From Caballeronia ptereochthonis (lineage in GTDB: Bacteria > Pseudomonadota > Gammaproteobacteria > Burkholderiales > Burkholderiaceae), in assembly GCF_001545075.1 (NCBI RefSeq), contig NZ_FCOB02000031.1:26852-90851 (forward strand): a stretch of 64,000 nucleotides of DNA, read 5' to 3'. The notes beneath the pieces are model-generated. The model had not been told where the DNA came from and made no database searches. It worked only from the letters and a program-made list of their open reading frames with translations. This document shows, piece by piece, positions 9,234 through 17,653 of this stretch (the first letter of the stretch is position 1; every line of letters starts with the position of its first letter). Position numbers and translations under genes: made by a program.

Positions 9234-9536
9234 TTACGAGGCCACGCCTTGCATGGGTGCCCCGTCGCTGAACCGGAAGTATCCGCTGCGAAGCATCACC
9301 GGTCTGCGCCCGACGCTCGTCAGCAATTGTTCCGCCGCGCCTTCTATGACGGCGCGGCTGTCCTCGAAAGCACGCTGCAAATCCTCCTCTCGCCACGACG
9401 TCGCGCCGAAGTGATCCTCCAGCGCTTCAGCGGATACCGTGCACGGGACACGCTCGCCGTCCGCGAGCGCCCAGAACGTGAGCGCGGGTTCATCACTCAG
9501 ATAAACGGGCGCTTGCTGCGGGAATGTGATGTTCAT
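9234..9536 (-). CDS. DUF1488 family protein
   Basis: 100 residues, soluble, beginning MNITFPQQAPVYLSDEP. The opening strand, the phrase reading 'FWALADGERVPCTVSAEALEDHFG' in part, and the C-terminal helix resemble DUF1488, a small family common in Burkholderia with no known function. ATG 9536 follows AAAGGA; an upstream ATG at 9560 is possible. It is divergent from a cytochrome c gene across a perfect FNR box, so oxygen control is likely. Confidence 0.75.
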   Translation of the reverse strand: MNITFPQQAPVYLSDEPALTFWALADGERVPCTVSAEALEDHFGATSWREEDLQRAFEDSRAVIEGAAEQLLTSVGRRPVMLRSGYFRFSDGAPMQGVAS

Positions 9537-9648
9537 GGTCGGGTATCCTTTGTGCGCCATGATGCGTGGAACATGCGCGAACGGCGTATCCGCGCCCGGT
9601 GGGTCGAGGTACATAGCTTCAGTTTTCGCGTGTAAAGCAATACGCGCG

Positions 9649-9662
9649 TTGATGCAGATCAA
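9649..9662. promoter_or_regulatory. Perfect FNR consensus box
   Basis: TTGATGCAGATCAA, an exact match to TTGAT-N4-ATCAA. It lies in the divergent gap between DUF1488 (minus) and the cytochrome c gene (plus). Its centre is 62 bases from the cytochrome ATG at 9718, the same spacing as the box before the 2908 gene. Confidence 0.75.
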
Positions 9663-9717
9663 CAGCCCCGCGAACCGGACCCGCATGATCACGGTGTGCC
9701 CGTTCCGCTTGTCCATC

Positions 9718-10104
9718 ATGCTCACTCGCCTTCCCCACGGCTGCCGCACACGATCGGAAGTTGTCCAGCTTCGCGCCCGTCACGTCGCGCTGGTGGCGCT
9801 TCTCGGCGCCCTCCTGTTCTGCGCCTCGCGCGCGCTCGCCCAATCCGAGCCGGGTGCGCTCATCGATCAGCAGCATTGCATGTTCTGCCACACCAACGAT
9901 GCGCCTTTCCTCGCGCCGTCGTTCCAGCAGATCGCCAACCGTTATCGCGATGTCCCGCATGCCCAGGTCATGCTGGAGCACAAGCTGCGCGAAGGCGGGC
10001 GGCCACATTGGGGCGACATGGCGATGCCATCGCCCGCGGAACGAGGCGGCCCTCTCTCGCCTGAAGATGCCCATACGCTCGTCGAATGGGTGTTGCGTCA
10101 CTGA
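9718..10104 (+). CDS. Class I c-type cytochrome, exported
   Basis: 128 residues. A signal peptide (VALVALLGALLFCASRALAQ) is followed by one haem-binding site CMFCH and a distal Met candidate in MAMPSP, as in small cytochromes of the c551/c552 type. It would carry electrons in the periplasm. ATG 9718 is taken because it gives a normal-length signal; an ATG at 9685 would lengthen the N-terminus by 11 residues. The FNR consensus box upstream suggests it is made at low oxygen. Confidence 0.85.
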   Translation: MLTRLPHGCRTRSEVVQLRARHVALVALLGALLFCASRALAQSEPGALIDQQHCMFCHTNDAPFLAPSFQQIANRYRDVPHAQVMLEHKLREGGRPHWGDMAMPSPAERGGPLSPEDAHTLVEWVLRH

Positions 10105-10126
10105 CACCTTCCCGAAGGAGATGACC

Positions 10127-10603
10127 ATGCGCATCACCATCAAGCTCGATGGTTTCGATCACGCCGCCGCATTGGCGTATGCGGTGCTATGGCTGGACAA
10201 GGAACGCGGCCGCTGGTCGCGCGAAGCCCACGATGGCTTCGAACTTCCGCCGTGGGGCACGTGGCGGTCCGCGCCCGACGGAACGCTGCTGCTCGACCCC
10301 GACACGCTACAGGCTGTGCTCATGCTTCACGGCCTGAGGCTGAACGCACCGGCCGGCATCGCGGGCGCGACCGGCACGGATGACCCATCGGCATGCGCGC
10401 CATCGGAATCGCAGAAAGGCCGCGCCAACTACTTTGGATGCGGCGCGGACGGCGAGTCTCGCGCGCCGGATGCGGGACACTGGCATGTCCAGTGCATCGA
10501 TCGCGAAAGCACCGTAGCCGAGCACGAGGTTTTCTCCGACGAGCCGGATGCCGTCAGCGGGCAAAGCGCCCACGCCCACGATGCCGGCTCGCTCGCAATG
10601 TGA
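10127..10603 (+). CDS. Hypothetical protein
   Basis: 158 residues, not recognised. It starts MRITIKLDGFDHAAALAYAV with a ribosome site GAAGGAG 7 bases before; an ATG six bases earlier is too close to that site. The first half, rich in Trp and with LLLDPDTLQAVLMLHG, looks folded; the second half is of low complexity with many Ser, Asp and His (for example AHAHDAG) and may be disordered. It is 22 bases after the cytochrome c gene and probably in the same transcript. Confidence 0.6.
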   Translation: MRITIKLDGFDHAAALAYAVLWLDKERGRWSREAHDGFELPPWGTWRSAPDGTLLLDPDTLQAVLMLHGLRLNAPAGIAGATGTDDPSACAPSESQKGRANYFGCGADGESRAPDAGHWHVQCIDRESTVAEHEVFSDEPDAVSGQSAHAHDAGSLAM

Positions 10604-10620
10604 GACGTGCTTTCTGCAGC

Positions 10621-10929
10621 TCACGCCGAAGCAATGCACCTTTGCCGAAGAAGGCGCACGGCATTCTCGAACGCCTGATGGATCGCCACTGCCACATCCG
10701 GATTCGAGCTTCTCTCGACAGGAATGAGATTGAACTCACGCGTCACCAGATCGAGCCGGGCATCGTAGAGCCGGGCCCCTGACTGGTCGCGATACGCCTC
10801 GATCGTCAGATGGCAGTTGACGATGTCCTTCGCGACGCGTTCGAGCCGCACGAGCTCGACGCCGGCTTCGCGCTCGACGTCATTGGAGCCGGCAAAGCCC
10901 TGACAGGCAATCTGCATTCCGAGGCCCAT
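10621..10929 (-). CDS. HPF/RaiA-like ribosome-associated protein
   Basis: 102 residues with the beta-alpha-beta-beta-beta-alpha pattern of hibernation-promoting factor: an opening MQIACQG strand, helix ERVAKDIVN region, strands LTIEAY and DARLDLVT, and a last helix DVAVAIHQAFENAVRLL. These proteins bind and silence 70S/100S ribosomes in non-growing cells; similarity here is by fold pattern and is weak in detail. ATG at 10929 follows GGGGAGAGAAAG. An FNR-type promoter precedes it, so it would be made when oxygen is short, which fits ribosome hibernation. Confidence 0.65.
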   Translation of the reverse strand: MGLGMQIACQGFAGSNDVEREAGVELVRLERVAKDIVNCHLTIEAYRDQSGARLYDARLDLVTREFNLIPVERSSNPDVAVAIHQAFENAVRLLRQRCIASA

Positions 10930-11007
10930 GATCTTTCTCTCCCCATCCTTTCTCGTTGCCAGCATGCCCTGTGGACCTGGCGTTCGCCACCCGCATCGTG
11001 ACGTCGA

Positions 11008-11051
11008 TCCATACTCCGCCATCGGCACGTCACTGGATTGACTCACATCAA
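11008..11051 (-). promoter_or_regulatory. FNR-type promoter for the HPF-like gene
   Basis: TTGACTCACATCAA on the plus strand at 11038-11051, with -10 TATGGA on the minus strand at 11008-11013. The spacing predicts a start near 11003, about 41 bases from the box centre. Confidence 0.7.
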
Positions 11052-11062
11052 ACAGCGCACGA

Positions 11063-11533
11063 TCACGCCGCATCGTCCGTCGGACCTCGTGCCGGGGCCC
11101 CGACGAAGCCACGAAAGTTCATCTCGATGCTGCGTATCCGACTGGCGCATTGCGCATATCGCCAGCCCGGACCGCCGTCCATTCCATACATGCCCCGGCA
11201 CATGCCCTTGAGGCTTATCCGCGCGCGCTCGCCGCCGTTTCCCGTTGGCGTGCGTGTGGCCCACAGATAGACGACGCCGGCTTCGAGCGGACGGCCGGTT
11301 TCGATTTCAGCCGCATCCTCACGGCGTATGCGCGTTGCGGAGTAGCGCGCGACGTACTGCCGGGTGCGCTCCCAGAGCCGCGAGCATTCCTCAGGACCAA
11401 AGCAATCGATCGAGGCGAATTCTCGCGCCTGCACAAGCGCCGGCTCGGTCTGTCTGAATTCATTCCAGCGAGCGCCGGATGAGCATGCCGCGAGTCCGAG
11501 CAGCGATACTGCGCACAGCGCCGGCTTCCTCAT
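11063..11533 (-). CDS. Hypothetical lipoprotein
   Basis: 156 residues. It starts with a lipoprotein signal whose lipobox is LLGLAAC, so it is anchored to a membrane. The rest has four cysteines (DCFGPEEC, GMCRGM, QCASR) that could form two disulfides, and a beta-rich region VVYLWATRTPTG. It is similar in style to unknown Burkholderia lipoproteins; no function can be given. ATG 11533 has a GGAG site. A degenerate box TTGATCTGGCTCAG lies 66 bases upstream. Confidence 0.75.
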   Translation of the reverse strand: MRKPALCAVSLLGLAACSSGARWNEFRQTEPALVQAREFASIDCFGPEECSRLWERTRQYVARYSATRIRREDAAEIETGRPLEAGVVYLWATRTPTGNGGERARISLKGMCRGMYGMDGGPGWRYAQCASRIRSIEMNFRGFVGAPARGPTDDAA

Positions 11534-11838
11534 CTTGCGCTCCGTTCCGATGGGCTTCGTCGATGAAGCGACGATACTGTTGCGTCGCCCTTCGACGATT
11601 GATCTGGCTCAGCAGACCGCGGCGCGGGTACGAAACGGAGTTGCGATCGTGAATGTTCTTCGCGACCGGTTGATTTCCCTCGAGCGTTGGCGCCACCGGT
11701 GCGCATGGAGTCGATCCGACGCTTCTGGACCCCGCGTTTGCGACAAGCCGGAAACTTCGACACGTGCTGCACGAATCAGAAGGGCGACGTCGTCCTGCCC
11801 GGTGATGCGACGGTCATCGCGCCTGCGCACGCTGTGAC
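11534..11838. other. Intergenic stretch with no clear gene
   Basis: 305 bases between the divergent lipoprotein and acyltransferase remnant. It holds only a degenerate FNR-like box (11599-11612, TTGATCTGGCTCAG). Short open frames exist but none has a ribosome site or a recognisable product. Confidence 0.4.
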
Positions 11839-12826
11839 ATGGACGGCTGCCCCGAACCGGATATCTACGTGCGCCAGCACGACCGCTATGCCCGTTTCGT
11901 GCGCGAAGCGCAGGAACGTTCGCCGATGCGCACGGCCATCGTTCACCCGTGCTCGCCGGAATCGCTCACCGCCGCCATCGAGGCGCGCGATGAAGGCCTC
12001 ATCGACCCTTTGCTGGTCGGACCGATCTGCAGGATTCATGCTGCCGCGGAAACAGCGCATCTCGACTTGTCCGGGATTTCGATCGAAGCGGTCGAACATA
12101 GCCACGCGGCGGCGGCCCGCGCCGCGCAGCTGGGTGACGAGCGAGGTGGCCGCGCTGATGAAAGGCAGCCAGCACACCGATGAACCGCTGTGGGCTGTGG
12201 GCTGCGGGCCGTGGTCGCAAGAGGCTCCGGCCTGAGAACGGACCGCCGCATGAGCCACGTCTATGGGATGGACGTGCCCACGTATGCGAAGCCGCTCATC
12301 GTCACCGATGCGGCCGTGAACATCGCGCCCACGCTCGAGCACAAGCGCGACATCTGCCAGAATGCCGTCGACCTGCTGCATCTGCTCGGCAACGAACGTC
12401 CGAGCGTCGCGGTGCTGGCCGCCGTCGAGACCGTCAACCCGAGGATGTCCGCCACGATCGACGCCGCGGCGCTCACGGCGATGGCCGCGCGCGGGCAGAT
12501 CAGCGGCGCGACGGTCGACGCGCCGCTCGCCTTCGATAACGCTGTCAGCGCCGCGGCCGCGTCGGCGAAGGGCATCGTTTCTCCCGCCGCCGGGGACGCC
12601 GACGTCCTTCTGATGCCGGACCTCGAAGCAGGCAATAGGCTGGCCAAACAGATGATGGACTTCGGAGCCGCGGACGCCGCGGGCCTCGTGCTCGGTGCGC
12701 GCATTCCGATCGTCATCACCAGTCGCGGACAGATTGCGGGTGCGGCTCGCGTCGGTCGCGCTCGCCAAGCTGGTCGCCGAGCGCACATCGCACAAAGCCG
12801 GCTCACGGAACGCCGACGAGTCATGA
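11839..12826 (+). pseudogene. Phosphate acetyl/butyryltransferase-like gene with several frameshifts
   Basis: The translated pieces give a Pta-domain acyl-CoA:phosphate transferase: AIVHPCSPESLTAAIEA and LVGPICRIHA first, then ALMKGSQHTDE in a second frame, then SHVYGMDVPTYAKPLIVTDAAVNIAPTLE and VPIVITSR back in the first frame, then RLRVRLASVALAKLVAERT in a third. The frame changes fall near 12110-12135, 12185-12215 and 12730-12740. A full-length relative has ~310 residues and converts acyl-CoA to acyl phosphate, which with acetate kinase yields ATP during fermentation. No kinase partner is in the window. Three or more shifts make a single base-call error unlikely, so this is probably a dead gene. 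Confidence 0.8.
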
Positions 12827-12856
12827 TGCCCCGGCGGTGCCGCAACCCCGTCTCGT

Positions 12857-13297
12857 TCAAGCCTGAGGAAGCGAGCGGATCAGAAGCACAGGACATGTCG
12901 AATGCCGCAGGAACGCTTCTGCAACGCTGCCGAGCACCAGCCGCCGAAATCCGGCCCGGCCGTGCGTACCCATCACCACGAGATCGGCCGGCAATTGCGC
13001 CGCGCAGCGCTGGAGGCAACGCGCGACCGAATCGGTGGTGCTTTGCGTTTCCAGCAATTGTGTCTCGCATTCCGTGCCGGCCGCGCGCAAACGCGTCTGT
13101 GCATCGTCGAGCATGCGGCGCGCATCGCCGAAAACTTCCGAGCGATAGCGCACCGGGTACGATGCGAGCGCCGCCGCGTCCGCAACGAAGACCATGCGCA
13201 CCCGCGCCCCCGAACACTTCGCGATATGACCCGCTTCGTCCAGTGCGCGCTGCGACGATTCGCTCCCATCGAGCGCGACCATGATATTCCGGTACAT
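12857..13297 (-). CDS. Universal stress protein, UspA family
   Basis: 146 residues, starting MYRNIMVALDGSESS, with the ATP-binding motif GTHGRAGFRRLVLGS near the end. The ATG at 13297 follows AAAAGGAG. It is the last of three minus-strand genes (alcohol dehydrogenase, flavodoxin, this gene; 27 bases from the flavodoxin) that share the FNR-type promoter at 15.0 kb. Confidence 0.93.
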   Translation of the reverse strand: MYRNIMVALDGSESSQRALDEAGHIAKCSGARVRMVFVADAAALASYPVRYRSEVFGDARRMLDDAQTRLRAAGTECETQLLETQSTTDSVARCLQRCAAQLPADLVVMGTHGRAGFRRLVLGSVAEAFLRHSTCPVLLIRSLPQA

Positions 13298-13324
13298 GAT
13301 GGCTCCTTTTGCGCGTGGGCTCGC

Positions 13325-13831
13325 TCAGGCTACCCATTCGAGGCTATCGATACGCGCGAGCCTGTGCTCGACCCGATCCACGAAGATGTCGATGGCGCGC
13401 CGCTCGTCGTCCGCGCGAGGCGTGCCTGTGATCGCGCAACGCGCAACGGGTTGCTTGCCGGCGAGCTTCGTCATGTCCGCGAAGGCCGTGGCGGCGCCTC
13501 GCGCGTGCTGCGTGCAGAAGAAGGCCACATGCGGCAGCCTGCGCCGGTTGGCCGCGAGCCATGCGCGCACCGGCGCGCTGACCGTGCCGGCCCATACAGG
13601 CGTGCCGATGACGACGACGTCGTAACGCGCCACATCATGCTCCGGCGGATCGATACGCACGCTTCGTCCGCAGATGGCATCGGCAAGCGAGCGCACATAT
13701 CCCTGCATGCCCGAGCGATCCGCCGGCTCGGTGATCGCCTCGAAATCGGCGGACAGACGCCCGGCGAGCGTCGCGCCCAGGGCGCGCGTCCGGCCGCTGC
13801 GTGAAAAGCAAACGACGAGCACTTTCGACAC
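13325..13831 (-). CDS. Flavodoxin-fold protein
   Basis: 168 residues. The opening KVLVVCFSRSGRTRALG is the FMN phosphate-binding loop of flavodoxins, and DVVVIGTPVWAGTVSAPVRAWL is the second conserved FMN region. Such short-chain flavodoxin-like proteins carry electrons or act as quinone/nitro reductases; the partner is unknown. Start taken as GTG 13831 with GGAG 7 bases upstream; the longer open frame has no site. It lies between the alcohol dehydrogenase and a universal stress gene in the same operon. Confidence 0.85.
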   Translation of the reverse strand: MSKVLVVCFSRSGRTRALGATLAGRLSADFEAITEPADRSGMQGYVRSLADAICGRSVRIDPPEHDVARYDVVVIGTPVWAGTVSAPVRAWLAANRRRLPHVAFFCTQHARGAATAFADMTKLAGKQPVARCAITGTPRADDERRAIDIFVDRVEHRLARIDSLEWVA

Positions 13832-13925
13832 GTGCGTTCTCCGCAAGCCGCGTGACTGGCGAGCGGCAGTGGCGGCGCGGCTCCGCAACTGCCCGCCTTC
13901 TGTCGCGCATGCCGCCGCGAGCGAT

Positions 13926-14966
13926 TCATGAGACCTCGATGAGGACCTTGAGCGCATTGGTGTCGGCCGCGTTGCTGAAGGTCGCGTACGCTTCGAGCAC
14001 GTGGTCCAACGTGAAGTGGTGCGTGATGAGCCGCTGCGGATCCAGGCGGCCCGAGCGCACGGTCTTGAGCAGCATGGGCGTGCTGACCGTATCGACGAGC
14101 CGCGTGGTGATCGTGATGTTGCGGTCCCACAGCGTTTCGAGATGCAGATCGGCCTTCACGCCATGCACGCCGACGTTCGCGATGGTCCCGCCTGCCGCGA
14201 TGATCGACTCGCACAGTTCGAAGGTCGAAGGCACGCCGACCGCCTCGACCGCGCAATCCACGCCCGCGCCATCCGTCAGGCGCAGGACCTCGGCAACAGG
14301 TTCCGTTTGCACAATGTCGACGCATGCGCTCGCGCCGAAGGTGCGCGCCACTTCGAGACGATGCTTGTCGCGATCGATCATGATGATCTGCGCCGGCGCA
14401 TAGAACTGCGCGGTGAGCAAGGCCGCAAGCCCGATCGGCCCCGCGCCGACTATCGCGACCGTGCTGCCGGGCTGCACACGGCCGTTGAGCACGCCGCATT
14501 CGAAGCCCGTCGGAAGAATGTCCGACAGCATGACGAGCGCCTCTTCCGCAACGCCGGGCGGAATCGGGTAAAGGCTCGTGTCGGCATGCGGAATGCGGAC
14601 ATACTCGGCCTGCGTGCCGTCGATCCTGTTGCCGAGTATCCAGCCGCCCGTCGCGCAATGCGAGTACATGCCGCGCCGGCATGCGTCACATTTGCCGCAA
14701 GAGGAGATGCACGAGATCAGCACGCGATCGCCCGGCTTGAACGCGGCAACGGCCACGCCTACCTGCTCCACGATGCCGACGCCCTCGTGCCCGAGCACGC
14801 GGCCGGGCTCGCAGCTCGGCACGTCGCCCTTGAGGATGTGCAGATCGGTGCCGCAGATCGTCGTTCGCGTCACGCGCACGACTGCGTCCGTGGCGGCCAC
14901 GAGCGTCGGAACGGGGCGCTCGTCGAGCGACTTCTGTCCCGGGCCGTGGTAGACGAGTGCTTTCAT
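13926..14966 (-). CDS. Zinc-dependent alcohol dehydrogenase
   Basis: 346-residue medium-chain dehydrogenase. Catalytic zinc ligands lie in TTICGTDLHI and GHEGVG, the structural zinc site is CGKCDACRRGMYSHC, and the NAD(H) fold starts at AIVGAGPIG. It would interconvert alcohols and aldehydes with NAD, most useful for removing reducing power at low oxygen. ATG 14966 follows AAGGGAG. A class II FNR-type promoter sits at 15.01-15.05 kb, divergent from the twin promoter of a universal stress gene. Similar genes occur in the low-oxygen locus of B. cenocepacia. Confidence 0.93.
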   Translation of the reverse strand: MKALVYHGPGQKSLDERPVPTLVAATDAVVRVTRTTICGTDLHILKGDVPSCEPGRVLGHEGVGIVEQVGVAVAAFKPGDRVLISCISSCGKCDACRRGMYSHCATGGWILGNRIDGTQAEYVRIPHADTSLYPIPPGVAEEALVMLSDILPTGFECGVLNGRVQPGSTVAIVGAGPIGLAALLTAQFYAPAQIIMIDRDKHRLEVARTFGASACVDIVQTEPVAEVLRLTDGAGVDCAVEAVGVPSTFELCESIIAAGGTIANVGVHGVKADLHLETLWDRNITITTRLVDTVSTPMLLKTVRSGRLDPQRLITHHFTLDHVLEAYATFSNAADTNALKVLIEVS

Positions 14967-15010
14967 CTTCGAACTCCCTTGTGTGCGCATGACGTCGAGT
15001 CAACGCGGCC

Positions 15011-15051
15011 ACTGTATGCCCGGGAAGGCTTTGGCGATTGACCTGAGTCAA
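15011..15051 (-). promoter_or_regulatory. FNR-type promoter for adh operon
   Basis: Box TTGACCTGAGTCAA at 15038-15051 and -10 TACAGT on the minus strand at 15011-15016. Predicted start near 15004, class II spacing. Confidence 0.78.
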
Positions 15052-15085
15052 TCGAAACGGATGGCTCTGACGAAGCGCCGTGCCG

Positions 15086-15127
15086 TTGACCTGAGTCAAC
15101 CGGATCCGTATGGCGCATCCCTACACT
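15086..15127 (+). promoter_or_regulatory. FNR-type promoter for tandem universal stress genes
   Basis: Second identical box TTGACCTGAGTCAA at 15086-15099 and -10 TACACT at 15122-15127, predicted start near 15134. The two boxes are 48 bases apart centre to centre and face opposite ways, each with its own -10. Confidence 0.78.
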
Positions 15128-15197
15128 CGTTGCCTGTCAGGACCCGTCGGACGTTCGAGTTCACATACCCGCAGGTTTCGATTCAAGGAGTGACGTG

Positions 15198-16037
15198 ATG
15201 AGTTACAAGACTGTTCTCGTGCATCTCGACACCAGCGTGCGCGCGCATCCGAGGCTGGAAACCACATTGCAACTGGCAAAGCGCTTCGACGCGCATGTCA
15301 TCGGAGTGTTTGCGATCTTCGAACCCGACCCGCGCACCTTCGAGGTCATGGCGGGCACCGCCGGGTATTACGAGCAGCACGCGGCCATGCGGCGCGAACA
15401 GCGCGGTGCCATCGAGCGGCTCTTTCATGCGGAGCTGAAGCGCGCGGGCGTGTCGGGCGACTGGATCGAAACGCAAGAGCGGGCGAGCGTCGCCGTGCCG
15501 CGTTTCGCGCGCTGCGCGGATCTGGTAGTCGTGGGCCAGGACGATCCGACCGATCCCGAGGCTTACGTCGGCGATCATTTTCCCGAGACGCTCGTCCTGT
15601 CCTCGGGGCGTCCGGTCTTGCTCATCCCGTACACGGGCTTCTTCGCCGCGCTCGGCAAGCATCCGATGATCGCCTGGGACGGCAGCCGCGAAGCGGCCCG
15701 CGCCGTTCACGACGCCCTGCCCTTGCTCAAGGCGGCCGAGCGCGTCTCGATCGTCAGCATCGATACGGCCCGAGGCGAAGCATACGGCGACCGCATCCCG
15801 GGCGCGGACATCGCGGCATGCATCGCGCGGCACGGCGTGAAAGCCGAGGTCTCGTCGAGCGTCGGCGCGGCGGACGCTTCGGCGGGCGAGCTGCTGCTTT
15901 CCCGCGCGGCCGACCTGAATGCGGACCTCGTGGTGATGGGCGGTTATGGACACGCGCGCTGGCAGGAACTCGTGCTCGGCGGCGCCACGCGAACCTTCCT
16001 CGCGTCGATGACGGTTCCCGTGCTCATGTCTCACTGA
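15198..16037 (+). CDS. Tandem-domain universal stress protein
   Basis: 279 residues made of two UspA folds. The first opens SYKTVLVHLDTSVRAHPR; the second (from about residue 150) contains MIAWDGSREAARAVHDAL and ends with GGYGHARWQELVLGG. This two-domain class is common in oxygen-limited regulons of proteobacteria. ATG 15198 follows AAGGAG; GTG 15195 is next to it. It is 74 bases ahead of a second protein of the same build, so the two form an operon from the FNR-type promoter at 15.09-15.13 kb. Confidence 0.93.
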   Translation: MSYKTVLVHLDTSVRAHPRLETTLQLAKRFDAHVIGVFAIFEPDPRTFEVMAGTAGYYEQHAAMRREQRGAIERLFHAELKRAGVSGDWIETQERASVAVPRFARCADLVVVGQDDPTDPEAYVGDHFPETLVLSSGRPVLLIPYTGFFAALGKHPMIAWDGSREAARAVHDALPLLKAAERVSIVSIDTARGEAYGDRIPGADIAACIARHGVKAEVSSSVGAADASAGELLLSRAADLNADLVVMGGYGHARWQELVLGGATRTFLASMTVPVLMSH

Positions 16038-16111
16038 GCCGCCGATCACGCGCGGAGCGCATCCGAAGCGGATTCTCAACGAGCGCGACCGCGCAACAAG
16101 GAGCCGATGTC

Positions 16112-16939
16112 ATGAACTGGAAGTCGATTCTCGTCCATCTGGACAACAGCCGGCGCTGTGACGCACGAACACGGCTCGCGTTCGACATCGCAAGTCGTTT
16201 CGATGCTCACGTCATCGGGCTCTATCTGGTCTGCCAGGATCTGCTTCATCACGTGTTCGATCCGTCGGACAGGCTGCAACACGAGGCCTACGCGGAGCAA
16301 CGTCGGGCGGCGCTCGAGAAGGCACGCGACACGTTCGAGCACGCGGCAAGGCTCGCGGGCGTCAGCGCGGAGTGGCGTGCGCCGGGCAGCCCTGTCTTCG
16401 ATGCGGCCACGCTGCACGGCCGTCATGCGGATGTGATCGTGCTCGGACAGGACGACCCCGACGACCCCGCTGCGTTCGTCGCGCTGCACTTCGTCGAGGA
16501 CGTCGTGATCAGTGTCGGCCGGCCGGTGCTGATCGTGCCACGGGCCGGGGACATCCCTACGTTCGGCGAAAACGTCCTCATCGGGTGGGACGACAGCCGC
16601 GAAGCCGCGCGTGCCGTTTTCGATGCGCTGCCCATTCTTCGGCGTGCGCGTTTCATCGAGGTCGCGACCGTCGAACGGCATCGATACGAAGAAGCGCCCG
16701 CGGGCATCGAGATTTCCGCTTATCTGGATCGGCAGGGCGTGCGCGCCAGCTTTTCCTCGACGCCGCGCATTCGCGGCGAAAACACCGGTATGACGTTGGT
16801 GGACAAAGCGAGCAGCGCGCACGCGGACTTGCTCGTCGCGGGCGCCTATGCGCATTCGCGCGGACTGGAACGCGTGCTCGGCGGTGTGACGCGCGCACTT
16901 CTCGAGATGTCGCCGCTTCCGGTTCTGCTATCGCATTGA
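16112..16939 (+). CDS. Tandem-domain universal stress protein
   Basis: 275 residues, two UspA folds, clearly related to the gene just upstream (WKSILVHLDNSRRCDART, LIGWDDSREAARAVFDAL, AYAHSRGLERVLGG). In the last motif the Gly-rich loop is less complete (AGAYAHSRG), so nucleotide binding by the second domain is less sure. ATG 16112 follows CAAGGAG. Probably a tandem duplicate with diverged role. Confidence 0.92.
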   Translation: MNWKSILVHLDNSRRCDARTRLAFDIASRFDAHVIGLYLVCQDLLHHVFDPSDRLQHEAYAEQRRAALEKARDTFEHAARLAGVSAEWRAPGSPVFDAATLHGRHADVIVLGQDDPDDPAAFVALHFVEDVVISVGRPVLIVPRAGDIPTFGENVLIGWDDSREAARAVFDALPILRRARFIEVATVERHRYEEAPAGIEISAYLDRQGVRASFSSTPRIRGENTGMTLVDKASSAHADLLVAGAYAHSRGLERVLGGVTRALLEMSPLPVLLSH

Positions 16940-17021
16940 ATCAGCTTCGGACGCATCGCATCGCAGTGGGAAAGCGGCCGGATTTCATCCTTTTGGTCGT
17001 TTGATCCGGCCATGCCCGGTT

Positions 17022-17573
17022 TCATGGCTTTTCGATGGGCGGCAGCATGCGCTTCAAGGTTCCATCGCGCAGAATGAAGTGATGAAACAGCGCCGCGCCG
17101 ATGTGCATCACAGCGAGCGCCAGCAGCACCCACGCAAGGTTTCGGTGCCAGTCGCCGAGCGCGTGTCCGAGCGCCGAGCCGGTGGGAGACAGCGGCGGCA
17201 TGGGCATGACGCCGAACAGCGAAACCGGCCAGCCACGCGACGAGGCGTTGGCCCACCCCATCATGGGAACCACGATCAGGAGCAGATAGAGCGCCCTATG
17301 GGTCAGGCGTGCAAACGCGCGCAAGGCCGGCGGCAACGTCACCACATCGGGCGGGACCACGTGCGTGCTCCGCCAGAGGAAGCGTATCAGCACGAATAGA
17401 AGAATCACCATGCCGATGCCCAGATGCCAGGCGATCAGCCCCACCGGCTTCGTGTCGCGATGCACGTCCGGCATGGTCCACGCGATCACGAACTGGATGA
17501 GCAACAGTGCGGCAGTCAACCAGTGAAGCACGCGCGCAGGCGCGTTGTAGACGAGAATGGGTTCCGTTTGCAT
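17022..17573 (-). CDS. Cytochrome b561 family protein
   Basis: 183 residues with four membrane helices (ALLLIQFVIAWTM, HLGIGMVILLFVLIRFL, ALYLLLIVVPMMGW, LAWVLLALAVMHIGAAL) and conserved His at VLHWL, HLG, HRALY and HRNLA for two haems b. It moves electrons from the quinone pool, or acts as superoxide:quinone reductase in E. coli CybB. ATG 17573 follows AGAGGAGG. A CTTAA-type direct repeat upstream suggests control by a BasR/QseB-like response regulator rather than by FNR. Confidence 0.93.
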   Translation of the reverse strand: MQTEPILVYNAPARVLHWLTAALLLIQFVIAWTMPDVHRDTKPVGLIAWHLGIGMVILLFVLIRFLWRSTHVVPPDVVTLPPALRAFARLTHRALYLLLIVVPMMGWANASSRGWPVSLFGVMPMPPLSPTGSALGHALGDWHRNLAWVLLALAVMHIGAALFHHFILRDGTLKRMLPPIEKP

Positions 17574-17636
17574 CAGGCCTCCTCTAGAAAACAGCCGCGT
17601 GCGCTTGAACAGAGCGCCATACTATGTCCAAGGAAC

Positions 17637-17653
17637 CTTAAGAGAACGTTAAG
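17637..17653 (-). promoter_or_regulatory. CTTAA-N6-CTTAA direct repeat (PmrA/BasR/QseB-like box)
   Basis: Read on the minus strand it is CTTAACGTTCTCTTAAG: two CTTAA units one helical turn apart, the known pattern for PmrA/BasR and QseB response regulators. It lies 64-80 bases before the cytochrome b561 ATG. No such regulator is in the window. Confidence 0.55.

Noticed and set aside
11599..11612. TTGATCTGGCTCAG as a tenth FNR box
   Set aside because: The second arm has two mismatches and no -10 is at the right distance; kept only as a note.
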